Source: Sepioteuthis lessoniana (lineage: Eukaryota; Mollusca; Cephalopoda; Myopsida; Loliginidae). Taken from it: DNA of 64,000 bases. Where the stretch lies: contig OY757904.1 of the NCBI GenBank assembly GCA_963585895.1, forward strand, positions 157,328,076-157,392,075, read 5' to 3'. The notes below the pieces were generated by a model. The model was not told the DNA's origin. It did not search any database and saw only the letters and a list, made by a program, of their open reading frames with translations. The translations under genes were made by a program, and so were the position numbers. Numbering within the stretch: position 1 is the stretch's first letter; the number at the start of each line of letters is the position of its first letter. Positions 10,430 through 22,330 of this stretch are shown here, in pieces.

Positions 10430-11338
10430 CAAAATTCTACACAATATTAGGGAAATCTCAGATATGTGCAAAATTTTATATAATACTTGAGAAATTTCAT
10501 GTGAATGTAAAATTTTATACAATATTTGAGAAATCTCAGGTGAGTGCAAAATTTTAAACAATATCAGGGAAATCTCAGATGAGTGCAAAATTTTAAACGA
10601 TTTTAGAGAAATCTCAGGTGAGTGCAAAATTTTACACGTTATCAGGAAATATCCGGTGAGTGCAAATTTTACACGATTTCAGGGAAATCTCAGGTGAGTA
10701 CAAATTTTACACGATATTAAGGAAATCTCTAGTGAGTGCAAAATTTTACACGATATCAGGGAAATCTCAGGTAAGTGCAAAATTTTACACGATATGAAGA
10801 AATCACAGGTGAGTGAAAATTCTACACGATATCAGGGAAATCTCAGGTGAGTGCAAAATTTTACACGATATTAAGGAAATCTCAGGTGAATGAAAGATTT
10901 TACACAATACTTGAGAAATCCCAGGGGGGTGCAAAATTTTACACAATATTTGGGAAATCTAAGATGAGTGCAAAATTTTACACGATATTAAGGAAATCTC
11001 AGGTGAGTTCAAAATTTTAGACGATATCAGGGAAATCTCAGGTGAGTGTAAAATTTTAAACGATATCAGGGAAATCTTAGGTGAGCGCAAAATTTTAAAC
11101 GATATCAGGGAAATCTCAGATGAGTGCAAAATTTTAGACGATATCAGGGAAATCTCAGGTGAGTGTAAAATTTTATACGATATCAGGGAAATCTCAGGTG
11201 AGTGCAAAATTTTACACGATTTTTGGGAAATCTCAGGGGAGTGCAGAATTTTACACGATAATAGGCAAATCTAAGATGAGTGCTAAATTTTACACGATAT
11301 TAAGGAAATCTCAGGGGAGTGCAGAATTTTACAGTTCT
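10430..11338. repeat. 39-base minisatellite, about 23 units
   Basis: The unit is CAGGTGAGTGCAAAATTTTA followed by CACGATATCAGGGAAATCT. The period of 39, a multiple of three, keeps several frames open, giving 13-residue repeated peptides such as HSPEISLISFKIL on the minus strand. Nothing suggests that these are translated. Confidence 0.93.
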
Positions 11339-12256
11339 ATATCTAATGATTACCATCAAAAAGCAATTGACTCGAAGCGCCAAGTTTGAAACCTGGACGA
11401 TTCTGTTTGCGTATCCCTTGGCGTTAGTGCTCTTTGGAAAGGCAAAAATTCATCAGTTTGGCAGTCATGTTTGGTCATCTTTTTTGAAGGGTAACGTAGA
11501 ATTTTTTTTTATCTTATTAAATAAACCTTTGTTATTGCTACCAGTAGTCTTTTCTTTTCTTAATGAATACTTTTCAAGCGCGGATATCGAAACTCGTACT
11601 GGGGAACAAGAATAAACAAGAAAAACACAGCTTCTTGAAGGAAAATGATATTTTTAAGGAGCATGGCAACGACTGTAAGTGTATTTGTGTCATGAAGTTA
11701 CTGCCCCCGCTACATTCTATAATTGACCTTGCGCCACATTCTACTCGTGCAGAAGGGTTAATCTTGGCACTACAAGATTATTGTTGCGGTCACGAAAGAT
11801 TCCAATTGGTAACGTGACCAAGGATTGACCAGTATAAGTTTATAATGGAGGACGTGACAAAGTTATTAGTGGTGTGACAAGTTTTTCTTGTTATAGTGTA
11901 AAAATGGGTTTACATTCGTTGTTATGAGAAATACATTAAATATATTAGATATATTTTCCCTGTATTGACATATTTTAAGTTATTTTCATTCCATCACTTA
12001 GATAAGAAAATATTTACTGAATCGTCATTGCAGTAGATATTATCATGTATTTTTGTAAACGTTGATTTTTGACAAAAGAATTTGCACTTTGATTCCTTCT
12101 CTGACTAGACTATTTCTCCTCCACTGTCTGTCTTCTTCCCGTTTTTTTTAATAAGACCTAATTCTTTTAATTCCTTCAAGGTGGTAACTTCACGACAGTC
12201 TTTCTTATTTCTTAGTCCACTAAGTTGGGTTGCCTTTTTGTATAATTTTTAGGCTT

Positions 12257-12260
<4 letters not shown>
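11339..12260. other. No recognisable feature
   Basis: Two short open frames cross 11319-11817, but they lack domains, start context or codon bias and I do not regard them as genes. Confidence 0.4.

Positions 12261-12328
<68 letters not shown>
12261..12328. repeat. (TA)n microsatellite, target of a mariner
   Basis: A 68-base TA tract ends exactly at the mariner terminus; TA repeats resume at 13261 on its other side. Confidence 0.97.
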
Positions 12329-12329
<1 letters not shown>

Positions 12330-13259
12330 GAGGTGAATACGATAGGTTTCCAGACTTTTTTCGTATGGACATTTAAAATTGTTGTAGACTCTTGAAAATT
12401 CAGTGTGTTATTGCTATACCTCTTATGACATGACTGACCAATTTTTATGATTCCACGTTCAAAAGAACAGCAACATCAGCAATTGGAATACACCCTATTG
12501 GAATACAGCAATTGGAATACACCCTGATTGTCACAGCTGGTGAATTTCAAAAATGCAATCTGTCACTTTAGAAGAAAGATAGGCAATAAAATTATGTTTT
12601 AAACTTGGAAAAAAATGACAAAAACGTATGGAATGCTTTAGACTGCTTTTGGGCCATCTTGTATGAAGCGAGCATCTGTTTTTGAGTGGCATAAGAGATT
12701 CAAGGAAGGTACGGAGTCTGTGAGGGATGATGAGAGCTGCGGGAGGAGTAAGGAAGTCAATACACCAGAGTTGATTACCAAAAGGGTTAAGGTTAGGCTT
12801 AGGGTTAGGGTTACTATGTTGAGGTTTTAAGGGAGTTCAGGAAGAGATTCCGTCGGAAGAGGCCAGCACTCTTCAAATCGAGTCAGTGGAATTTCTACCA
12901 GGACAATGCAACAGTACTCAACTCCATCCTTGTCACAGACTATTTGACTAAGATGGGCATCAAGACAGTTCCTCAGCTTCCCTATAGCCCAGACCTTGCT
13001 CCCTGTGACTTTTGATTATTCCCTAAGCTCAAAGGCTGTCGTTATGAGAGAATTGAGGAGATGAAAGAGGCTGTGACGAAGGTCATTGACACGCTCACAC
13101 AAGAGGACTTCAGTAGGGCCTTCCAGATGTTGTTGGAACAGTACAATAAGTGCATTGCAACCGGAGAAGATTACTTCGAAGGGGACTAGAGTTTCATGTG
13201 TGTACTGTCAATAAAAGTGCCCATACGAAAAAAGTCTGGAAACTTATCTTATGCACCTC

Positions 13260-13260
<1 letters not shown>
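12329..13260 (+). mobile_element. Internally deleted mariner, copy 1 (932 bases)
   Basis: The ends CGAGGTGAATACGATAGG and the complement of CGAGGTGCATAAGATAAG are inverted repeats that extend through TTTCCAGACTTTTTTCGTAT, inside a TA tract on both sides. The interior carries the N-terminal helix-turn-helix part and the C-terminal part of a transposase joined by a deletion. About 30 bases near 12485-12525 are duplicated relative to copies 2 and 3. Confidence 0.92.
12553..13190 (+). pseudogene. Mariner transposase, N- and C-terminal parts joined
   Basis: The N-terminal part reads like RASVFEWHKRFKEG, the classic mariner helix-turn-helix region. After a TTAGGG-rich junction (12784-12812) a second frame gives YVEVLREFRKRFRRK, then FYQDNA and YSPDLAPCDF, ending in DYFEGD and stop. 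The aspartates of QDN and PCDF are 34 residues apart (DD34D), so this is a true mariner. The first catalytic aspartate is lost in the deletion, and a TGA follows PCDF. It cannot encode an active enzyme. Confidence 0.88.
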
Positions 13261-13318
<58 letters not shown>

Positions 13319-13323
13319 TGTAT
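13261..13323. repeat. (TA)n(TATG)n microsatellite
   Basis: TA repeats pass into seven TATG-type repeats after the mariner right end. Confidence 0.95.
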
Positions 13324-13675
13324 CAGCTTCTTAAAAGATTATTTGAGAGAAAAAGAGCTCGTGAATATATTCAAAATCGGGTTTAGTTGTACTGGCAAAC
13401 CACAAAACTAAACTGAAAGAATAAAAGGTAATTATGAACAGTCTGTGATAGATAGATAGATTGATAGATAGTGGTCAGAAGTTGTTTAAATATCTTAGCT
13501 GAGGCATTGTCATTAATCTTTTGACGAGCTTTATTGACTACTCTATGAATAAAACACAGGTATATACTCTCTTGAACACAGACACATTGATAAGATGTTA
13601 TTTGCTCGCAAACATTGTGTATGTCTTTCCGTTGGTGTACGTGGGATACCTCTCTGTATGTACGTGTGATGTGTG

Positions 13676-13676
<1 letters not shown>
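13324..13676. other. No recognisable feature
   Basis: A few GATA repeats lie at 13449-13472. No gene is seen. Confidence 0.4.

Positions 13677-13734
<58 letters not shown>
13677..13734. repeat. (TG)n microsatellite
   Basis: About 58 bases of TG. Confidence 0.97.
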
Positions 13735-13735
<1 letters not shown>

Positions 13736-13936
13736 CTATATACGTATGTAAGCCCAAATATTTTTCTACCTAAAATAGCAGATAGAATGTTCATACTGAC
13801 AATGAAAAAATAAAAATAAAAATGATTGATTGACCGGAAGATAAGTAGACACATTGACTGAGATGACTTCAGAAAAAAGAATTAAATTAAAACGCTAACC
13901 CAGACAGATTTAAAATCGGAAAATGCTCGAAATAGA

Positions 13937-14044
<108 letters not shown>

Positions 14045-14305
14045 ACGTATTAAAGATCAATTAATTCAGGTGTGCAAGTAAGGGTATATATTTTGCTTAT
14101 TTCTACAGTTATTCTTATAACCTAAAATTTAATTAAACACTTTCATAATGAAAGAATAAGATATAAATTAAAGTTTTAAATATACACTGTTTATATTTAC
14201 ATAAAGACAAAATATTAAATTTCAAATGTTCAATAAATGAAAAGGAAACGGAGCCCGTAATAACACACAAGTGGGTAGCAAATTGAAGAGTTGGGATTGT
14301 AAAGA
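14045..14305. other. No recognisable feature
   Basis: AT-rich sequence with nothing assignable. Confidence 0.35.
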
Positions 14306-14540
14306 ATTGGTTTACCCTTTACCCTTAAGATACACTGATCGTATCCTCTACAGAAACCACCCACCCACCAAAAATGTGATGTCCTGAGTATGGCACTCAA
14401 TTACATCTGTTGGTGAGGTTCCAGTGCTGGAGATCTGGGGAGTGTAGAGTACCCATTTATTGCCATTACTCCCAGGTTCTCTTTAATCCGGAGGTGTAGT
14501 ACCCGTTAGGGTGGCATCTATAGTACAAATAGATCTGTTT
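14306..14540 (+). repeat. Family D head/body copy
   Basis: TGATGTCCTGAGTATGGCAC, GGTGAGGTTCCAGTGCTGG and GAGTACCCATTTATTGCCAT match the head at 9440-9600. The AT-rich units and the tail are absent or degraded. Confidence 0.6.
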
Positions 14541-14759
14541 AAAAATTACTCGTATTCAATAGAAGCGTTTATAAAAATAAATAAACAACATAAAAAAGTA
14601 AATAGGAACCTATAATGAACGCCATTCCCTCACCTTTGAGCATAAAATAAGCCTTGGTGGGTTGACATGCCGCAAAAATCAATTAATCAAATTGGTGTCT
14701 TTTCAGCGATGTTGTAATTCTGTCGTTGGGTTTTTTTTGGGGGGGGGTGTTTAATTTTT

Positions 14760-15025
14760 TGTCTCATTGGTCTAGTGGGTAGAGTGTTCGCCAATGGTCT
14801 GGGAGACCGGGGTTCAATCCAAGATCGAGCCATACCAAAGACTTTAAAAATGGTACTTGATACCTCTTTACATAACACTCAGCATTATAAGGAACGTATC
14901 AAGGGAGCAATCCAGGGAAAGGAGTAGCGCCCTCCCCTACACCATGGTGTAGTAGCTATTGAAAAGGGAGCCTTCAGATCGCCCTCGACTACGGTCGCCA
15001 ACTTTACTTACTTTACTTACTTTTG
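14760..15025 (+). mobile_element. SINE1, tRNA-derived, copy a
   Basis: The head is CATTGGTCTAGTGGGTAGAG (A-box like) with GGGGTTCAATCC (B-box like). The body has CAAAGACTTTAAAAATGG and CATAACACTCAGCATTATAA, and it ends GTCGCCAACTTTACTTACTT with a TTTACTTA tail. Eight copies in the window, in both orientations, define this family. Retroposition would need enzymes supplied by a LINE. Confidence 0.85.
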
Positions 15026-15211
15026 TACGATAAAAGTCAAATTTTTGCCAAGCATTTTATTTAAAACAAAACTTCCTGATGACTTTTTAAGCGATATCTT
15101 GCTTTCTACAAATAGCATTAACAATTATGAATTAAGGTATTTTGAAGTTATTTAGGTGTTTTACAAAAATAATGATTGCTGAAGCAACATTTAATAATGT
15201 CTGATTTAAAT

Positions 15212-16400
15212 GTGTGCCTCAAAAGTAACTGGATTATTATTATGATTTACAAACACAAACTGCATGGTTTATTAATTGAATTACTATGACTAAAAAATCC
15301 GGCAAGCACTGTGTGCGACATATATAACCACTGGACAACTATTTCTACCTTATTAGGTCTCATCAGCAGTGTATAGTGTGATCTTCCTCAATAGAGAATG
15401 AATCAGCGACCACAGAATGCAGAGCCTAAAAAATGTTTCCCTTTCAAAATAATCCCCCAATAATCTACTGCCCTTTCCCAATCTTCTCTGCAGCGCATCT
15501 ATGCACTGCAAGAAGAATTCTTCTGGGATGATCCTCAATTCTGTGGCTCTCTTGACAGCTTCGACGCCTTCAAAACAGGTGCTCTTGATGATCCTCTTGA
15601 GATCGAAGAAAACAAAAACGATACATGGAGCAAGATCATCTGTATAGGAAGGTTATTCATGTACAGCGATGTTACTTTCAGCCAGGAACAGTCTAATGTT
15701 CAGCTCATTGAGAGCTAGTGCATTGTAGTGGTGAAGAAGTCACAATTTGTCCGGCCACAATTCGCATCTCTTCCCGTAAGCGAAGTATACACAGCAAGAT
15801 CTTGTAGACTTGCTGATTGGTCATCTGGCCGAGAGCTAAGAACTCGCTGTTAATGCTGTCATCGAAGAATATAATCAACATGACTTTGTCTTTTGATTTT
15901 GACTGTCTCTCTTTCTTCTGCGGCTCGGTGACGTCGGAAATTTTCATTGACTGATCTGGCACTTGGCTTCCTGGTCATACATATAAAAGTATGTCTTCTC
16001 GCCAGAGGTGACTCGACGAAACAAGCCTGGTTCAAGTTTGAAGACGCTAGATGATGTCCTGACACTTCATCTGATCTTCATTTAGCAGTCTTGGCGCCAT
16101 TTATGCGTAGACTTGTCACATGCCCAAATCTTCGGTGATAATCTTCCTAACACCGTCCTTTTTCCTTTCCAGCTGACTTGCGATCATTCGAACTGGCAAC
16201 TGACGATAGCCACTCACCACCAGCATTGCCCGCTCGGCGTTGACTTTAATCCTGTTTGCTCAAGGTCTCTCGCTTTTGGGGTCATCTTTCATCGCCTTGC
16301 AATCCTTTTTGGACATTTTGTTCCATATAAAAACACACGTGCACGACATGATGTTATCTCCATACACTTGCTGAGGCATTTCAAATATTTGTGACGACTT
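15212..16400 (-). pseudogene. Mariner transposase relic, a second lineage
   Basis: Read on the minus strand, the relic runs from about 16340 (helix-turn-helix scraps, KKDGVRKIITEDLGM near 16150) through a core scrap (KVMLIIFFDD near 15880) to a C-terminal end (MRIIPEEFFLQCIDALQRR, then GDYFE near 15450). The sequence of parts matches a full mariner transposase, but many stops and shifts interrupt it. The left end TGTGCCTCAAAAGTAACT near 15212 may be the terminal repeat. It differs from the 900-base mariner family. Confidence 0.72.
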
Positions 16401-17175
16401 TTTCCCCAAAACTTTCAAATTGTGGCAGAGTTTTCACCCAACATTTCAGATTATTCGTTGCTTGGTTTTGATCGTTTGTTCCTTTGTGTTCATAGCTGAA
16501 CAACCTGAAAAATAGGTGTAAACAAAAGCATGTGGAAAATATGCAATGTGTACAGAAAGCAAAGATTAAAGTTGTATACTTCCAAGATATTATATTTGAT
16601 GATAACATCATTCGCTTATCCTTCTTTCATCAAAAGCTAACTCAGCACACTCAGTCTCGTTACTTTTTAGAAAGACATCGTATCTCAACCCTGACATAGA
16701 AAATGATTTAATACAGCCCTTATCAACCGAGGTTCTGTAGAAGATAATAGCTGAAATCAATATGGCTAAGTACTTTGTAATAATTTTTAGACTCTACTAC
16801 TGATAACAGTTTTGCTTACCCTTACAGTGACTGATGATCATGTTGAACAATTCATGTAATTCAGAGAATTACAGAGTAAGAATTGGATATTTTATGCAAC
16901 ATTCTTCTTCCAGCCGGCCAATAACTATGGGTTACGGTTAGCTTTACGATAGAAGCAAACACAATGTCGGTTGGCAACTGCAAATAACTATTAAGGAATT
17001 TTCCTCAAAATTTATCGTGAATTCAGAATTATTTGTTAATGTCTGTTTTGTTCCTCCTACTTTTAGAATCTAACAACGCCTAAGGCAACCACTTTTTGGT
17101 ATACATTGATGTTTAAATAACCCAATAGAATAAGATAATGAATTATATTTCCACAAATTTTTAAAATTGTCAACT
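16401..17175. other. No recognisable feature
   Basis: No open frame with recognisable domains, and no repeat shared with other parts of the window. Confidence 0.4.
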
Positions 17176-17177
17176 GA

Positions 17178-17412
17178 AGTTGGCAACCGTAGTCGAGGGC
17201 GACCAGAAGGCTCCCTTTTCAATAGCTACTAAACCGAAGTGTTGGGGAGGACACAACTCCTTTCCTTAGATTGCTCAACTTTACCCTTGATACGTACCTT
17301 ACATTGCTGAGTTTAAGCATGGCGGTATCAAGTACCATTTTTAAAGTCTTTGGTATGACGCGACCTGGGATTGAACGCAAGTCTCCCGAACACTCCACTC
17401 ATTAGGCCAAAG
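17178..17412 (-). mobile_element. SINE1 copy b
   Basis: GTTGGCAACCGTAGTCGAGG at the 3' end and CCTGGGATTGAACGCAAG over the B-box mark a reverse-strand SINE1 with its head near 17410. Confidence 0.82.
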
Positions 17413-18189
17413 AACTGGTCTCAAAGTTCCCGTAATTTACTTACACTAGTTAGATTTTTTTTTTTTTAAATATAAATTTTGGTTTTGAGTCATGTTACCA
17501 AAATCTTTTAATTGTTTGACGGAACACGAATGTGTCTTAAATAATTACCCATTACTGCTTTATAAAAAATAGAATACCCAACCATCGATCACTTTTGTCC
17601 ATTCAGCGAGTGAAACCATGTCGTAAACTTTCACCCATCGGAAAAAGGACGAAATATTTTTCATAACTCACAGTTGAAGTTTTAAATATTCTTTTCATTT
17701 TCGTGTAAAACTACATTTCGCTAATCTATCAACGACGTTTGTCATAATTTCTGTCCATATGTACTTTTAGTGAAATACAATCGATTTGTTATATGTGCGT
17801 CTTTTTCATTTTGCACATATTGAATATTATTATTCTTTACATAAACGTTTTGCTGTTCTATTTGGCTCTTAAGCCTTTGTTTAGCTAACAGTCTAAGTGA
17901 ATTGAAACTGTGACTTAAAACCAGCGTTACTTCTGTCTCGTTCTGGCCTGTGGTGGATAGGGTTAGCGTTTGCTTCTTCGACGGATGCATATTCTATTAT
18001 AAACATAAAAACAGATTCATTGCACAAAGACTTCAACGATAAAATTAAATTCTTTGCGAATTTCAAGCATTTTTTCTTTATAATGTGCTGCTTTTTCGTA
18101 AAAGTTCAGTGTTTTTACATGTTTATAATTGCAAAAATCTATTTAGAAAATACATGTTTCATTATTTTCACTCTACGCAAGTTTTTCCT
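17413..18189. other. No recognisable feature
   Basis: AT-rich DNA with short incidental open frames; nothing assignable. Confidence 0.4.
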
Positions 18190-19030
18190 AAGCTGCCCTA
18201 AATAGTGACAGCAAGTTTCTTTAGGTCTCCAGATTTCTTCTAAATATTCTTGCTGATTTTAATAGTGCGGTGGCCTAGATATTCTCGATGTTTCCTCAAA
18301 TCTCCAGTTCATTCTGTGTTCAGGCTTTTTGAATAGGGTTCAGCTAAAATTAGTATCAACGTCATATTCATACTCCACCGTTTTTAGCTCCCATGCATAA
18401 TCCAGGTATATGGATATCATTTTGCTTTCTTTTATTTTCACTCAATGGTTAACTGGAACGACAAAATCCACGTGTTAACAAGATCTTTTCTACTTGTTAA
18501 TTATCACAAAGTTGAGTTTTCTAGTCGGAATTTGCTTGTCCGTTTTTATCACAAGGTTTCAGAGATTATTATGCGTTTTACTTTCTCTGACAGCATGGAC
18601 AGATTTTAGTCTATTCAGCAATTCTTAGAACATCACCTTTCCCATTCAATCATGCTAACTCTTGTATTCTTTGTGTTCCAGTTTCTTGTATTCGTTTATG
18701 TGAATTACTGTTTCATGTCTGTCACTATATAATCTAAACTTATTATTCTCTTGCGTATTTTCAATGTCTGCTTATGTATAAGGATTTATTCGTCGTCATC
18801 AATTTTCTTGTTCTTCGGTTTATGGGTGGGATTTCCTCTTTGGTTTTGTTTAAGAAAGGTACAGAATATTTTACAAGCGGGATTTTAGAGTTTGATTTTG
18901 AGAAAATTTTCTTGTTCCTCTAAGATAATCCTTTCCTGATATTCCCAAGTTCCAGCTACAAAATCTCTCATTTTATTGACTGATTGAAGCGTTCTATAAA
19001 GTATCAGCGTATCCCACGTATTTTGTAAAT
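18190..19030 (-). pseudogene. Possible LINE ORF relic, C-terminal region
   Basis: On the minus strand, scattered frames resemble a region found near the 3' end of a common animal LINE open frame: KIKESKMISIYLDYAWELK, and farther on SGDLKKLAVT near 18200. Frameshifts and stops are frequent. The match is from memory of such LINE translations, so the call is tentative. Confidence 0.4.
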
Positions 19031-19314
19031 TCTGTAAAAAAAAAAAAAAACAATTCACAGGGAAAAGATTTTTTTACTACGACTTTTTATATTCCTTAAA
19101 AAACAAATACCTGAATATTTTTTAAAATCTATATTTTTATTGTATAAAAATATTCTGTATTGTGCAATATTATTATTACTTCTGCACCACCTTTTATTAA
19201 TATCTACCTCAGATCACATAAAGTTCAATTAGCATGACACTTATTGCCGCTGTAAAATGAATTGACGATCTAATTGCGTTTCACTTCGCCCTATTGTCCT
19301 TGCAAAATGTCCAT

Positions 19315-19455
19315 GGATAAATAATGGGGCAGATTGGGTTCTTTAGCCTTGGTAAGGCAACTCACCTTGAGGAATAGAAAACTCTGTAATGAAACCAGCT
19401 TAACTCCGCTTAAAAATTGACTTTGTGTCGTACCCTGCACGTTGAGGGGATACGT
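19315..19455 (+). mobile_element. SINE3 tail fragment
   Basis: GCAGATTGGGTTCTTTAGCC, TTGGTAAGGCAACTCACC and TTAAAAATTGACTTTGTGTC match the tail half of SINE3 (reverse of 28725-28860). Confidence 0.6.
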
Positions 19456-19705
19456 GCCTCCATCAAGCCACTTCTTATATGTTCAATGTAGTTTATGCTG
19501 TTTTATCATTTATTTATACATTTCGTACGTTGATTTCTCCCAAACATTTGATTCCATAGACAGAAATAAGCTGGAGTAGATACTATCAACAAATACTCAC
19601 ATCAAAGAAATTGCTAACGCTATAATGATGCTTTGCAAAAACACGATAGCAATAGTTCGCACATCCGATGGTGGCACCAATTTCTTCAACATTGTCTTGC
19701 AAAGT

Positions 19706-19943
19706 GATGTAAAGTTGGCGACCGTTGTCGAGGGCGACCAGAAGGCTCCCTTTCCAATAGCTACTAAACCGAGGTGTTGGGGAGGGCGCTACTCCTTGCT
19801 CCACTTTACCCTAGATACGTACCTTATATTGCTGAGTTATGCAAGGAGGTATCAAATACCATTTTTAAAGTCTTTGGTATAACTCGACCTGGGATTGAAC
19901 CCAGGTCTCTCGGACCACTGGTGAACACTCTACCCAATGTTTA
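19706..19943 (-). mobile_element. SINE1 copy c
   Basis: It runs from GTAAAGTTGGCGACCGTTGT to CACTCTACCCAATG, with GGGATTGAACCCAGG over the B-box. Confidence 0.85.
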
Positions 19944-19974
19944 TTATCTGCCTAGATTCATACGACGAATATAA

Positions 19975-20341
19975 ATAGATGTAATAATATAAAATGGATT
20001 TACACTAAAAAAAGACCAGAATCAGACGATATCTCAAAGAAACTATGACCCACAGACTACGCAGATGATATAGTACTTCTCGTAAATACACCTACCCAAG
20101 CCGAATTCTTGCTGCAAAACCAAGAGCAAGCAGCGGGTGGCATTGGCCTCTAAGGAACGCAAATGAGACAGTTTATGTTTTGTAAATAAGAAGAAACTAT
20201 CTCCGTTTTAAGTTACAAGCCTCTGAAATTAATTGACGACTTCATATACTTCGACATAATAATTCATCTTTGAAAGCCCAGTCAGCATATGAATAGTGTA
20301 AACGTGGATTGCTATTGACAGGTTATCGATCAAATAGAAAT

Positions 20342-20388
<47 letters not shown>

Positions 20389-20818
20389 AAATAAAACAGA
20401 TTTTCTTTCAAGCTGTAGTTGTGTCAGTGCTACCGTATAGATGCACCACCTGGACACTAAAAAATGCATAGAGAAAAGGCTAAATGGGAATTACACAAGA
20501 ATATACTTTGTTTTGTTTTGAAAAAATCCTTGAAGCAACACCGCATAAAACAGTTGCTGTACGTTTACTTACCTCCCATCTCACAAAACATTCAAGTAAG
20601 ACGAAGAAGACTTAGGGTACACTCCTGGTGAAGTAAGGACGAACTCATAATTTGGCTCAACTAGTGGAGATTTACATACTTCAGTTCTGGGCAGACACTG
20701 GATGCAGTCTAGAATACCTGCTAATAGTGATGGATGGGAGGAATAGATGACGAGAGAGAGAGAGAGAGAGAATGTTACAGACTCTGTGCTATCAGGACAA
20801 CTTCATAATGATGATGAT
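19975..20818 (+). mobile_element. RTE-like LINE fragment, degraded, 3' half
   Basis: It parallels 44330-45140 of the near-intact copy: a Y-A-D-D region scrap near 20060, CATTCAAGTAAGACGAAGAA and an end in ATGATGATGATC. Two expansions are inside it: (CT)n at 20344-20384 in the codons after ATCGATC...AAATC, and (GA)n at 20752-20771 in the codons matching WRERV. Many stops. Confidence 0.75.
20344..20384. repeat. (CT)n microsatellite inside a LINE fragment
   Basis: About 40 bases of CT replace the LINE stretch that in the near-intact copy (about 44685) reads CAGACCTGGCCGATAAAATG. Confidence 0.93.
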
Positions 20819-20877
20819 CTGAATACCCGCTGATTTATTTTAAGGTAGACTTAACATCACTTATATTCAATTTTATC

Positions 20878-21092
20878 TGCCCATTGGCCTAGTGTGTAGA
20901 GTTCGTCAATGGCGCGGGAGATTTTAAAAAGTTGTACTTAATACCGCCTTGCTTAGCACTCAGCATTATAAGGTACGGATTAAGGGTAAAGTGGAACAAT
21001 ACAAGGAAAGGAGTAGCGCCACCTACATCTTTGTGTAGTAGTTATTGGAAAGGGAGCCTTCTGGTCGCCCTCAACTACGATCGCCAACTATG
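20878..21092 (+). mobile_element. SINE1 copy d, head shortened
   Basis: GCCCATTGGCCTAGTGTGTA begins the head and AACTACGATCGCCAACTAT ends it. About 40 bases covering the B-box are missing after GCGGGAGA. Confidence 0.8.
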
Positions 21093-22009
21093 TCTAATTT
21101 GTCAAAGAGAGATGAATGTTTCAAAAAATATAGAACTTTTATATTTTGAGTCAGTGGAATAGAAATTATTTGGAATTAATTCTGATTCAGACAATTTATT
21201 TCAAGAAAAAATATCAATAAAGATTACTGTATTTAATGGCATGTAAGAAATCGCCTTCCAATTTATATCTAAGATTAAAGAATTATACCAGCTTGTCTAT
21301 GATGTATGGGTACCATAATTTCAATGCCAGATGTCATAAATTCGCATAAAAACTACAAGAGACTTTTTAGCCATTTCATTTAAAAAGCAGTGGAATCTAA
21401 TATGCAATCAAATATGATAGATGCTATCTGTGAATATTCATGCAAGATGTAACCAAAAAAGTTCGAAGAACATGATGATAGAAAAAGAAAGAAGGAAAAA
21501 TATCTTTATTTACGATGAATAAAATGCAAAATTTAAACACTTGGTGATGGGGTCTGGCCATAAAAGCTACTTTTCCTAAACTCACAAAGAAACAAAAATT
21601 ACTAAAAGAAACAGAAACAAGAATTTCAAAATAAGAGAAAATGAAATGCCTTGCACAAAGAAAGTTTTAGCAGAAATATGTGAATAGCTGGCAAAACGCG
21701 GGAAACATTAATCACGTGTGTTTGTGTATATGCGACGTCTGACTTTTATTTCCGTGTTGATCTTTGTGCATACACATTTATCAGTACCAGAATCAGTTTT
21801 TTTTTAAAGTACACATCATGATTTACCAATATTGTAGCATTTCCACGTCCAAAAATACGACCAAGATATTAATATGTGAAATATACATAGGGAATACCGA
21901 AATACGCGAAACACTTGACGACTTTCTTGGTTCAGGTGCGAAACTTTTATTTACCTTTTTGAGTTTAAGGTTTTTCGACATGAGGAGAGAGACACACAAT
22001 TTCTTACTA
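21093..22009. other. No recognisable feature
   Basis: AT-rich sequence, no gene and no assigned repeat. Confidence 0.4.
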
Positions 22010-22330
22010 TGCTGACTTTTCCATCTGACCCCACCACGTGCGGCACCCCGCCGCAAACTACTAATCTGGCCTCGGCGAGTTCCGAAAATCAACTTCCTTC
22101 CTCTAGCGTCGAATCTCAACTAACTGTTTTGTTTTTTTTCAAATCCCGAAATCCTCAGCCAATCGCTTCCGGGCATGACGTCATTCACATCCCCAGTTAT
22201 ATTTCCTATCTAGGGGTTTTATTGTGACATCTGTGATTGCCACATCCTCCCCGCGCGTGTGTGAACCCCTGCACTCAATGTTTGCACCTAACTAACCCAT
22301 GCACTAAGCCGAAAGGTTCTCAGCCTAACT
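22010..22330. promoter_or_regulatory. GC-richer island with CRE and CCAAT motifs
   Basis: Against an AT-rich background this stretch holds CCAAT at 22159-22163, a perfect CRE palindrome TGACGTCA at 22176-22183 and several CpG dinucleotides. TATATTTCC follows at 22199. It could be a promoter, or an LTR or other element end. GCCGAAAGGTTCTCAGCC and CCGAAAGGTTAGA near 22310-22345 are a short direct repeat. No adjacent coding exon was recognised. Confidence 0.25.

Noticed and set aside
10415-11389. Repetitive proteins with 13-residue repeats (HSPEISLISFKIL type)
   Set aside because: The frame is open only because the 39-base repeat is a multiple of three; both strands give such ORFs and there is no start context or signal peptide.
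12784-12812. Telomere or interstitial telomere array
   Set aside because: Only three to four TTAGGG-like units, inside a mariner and shared by other copies; it is part of the element, not a chromosome end.
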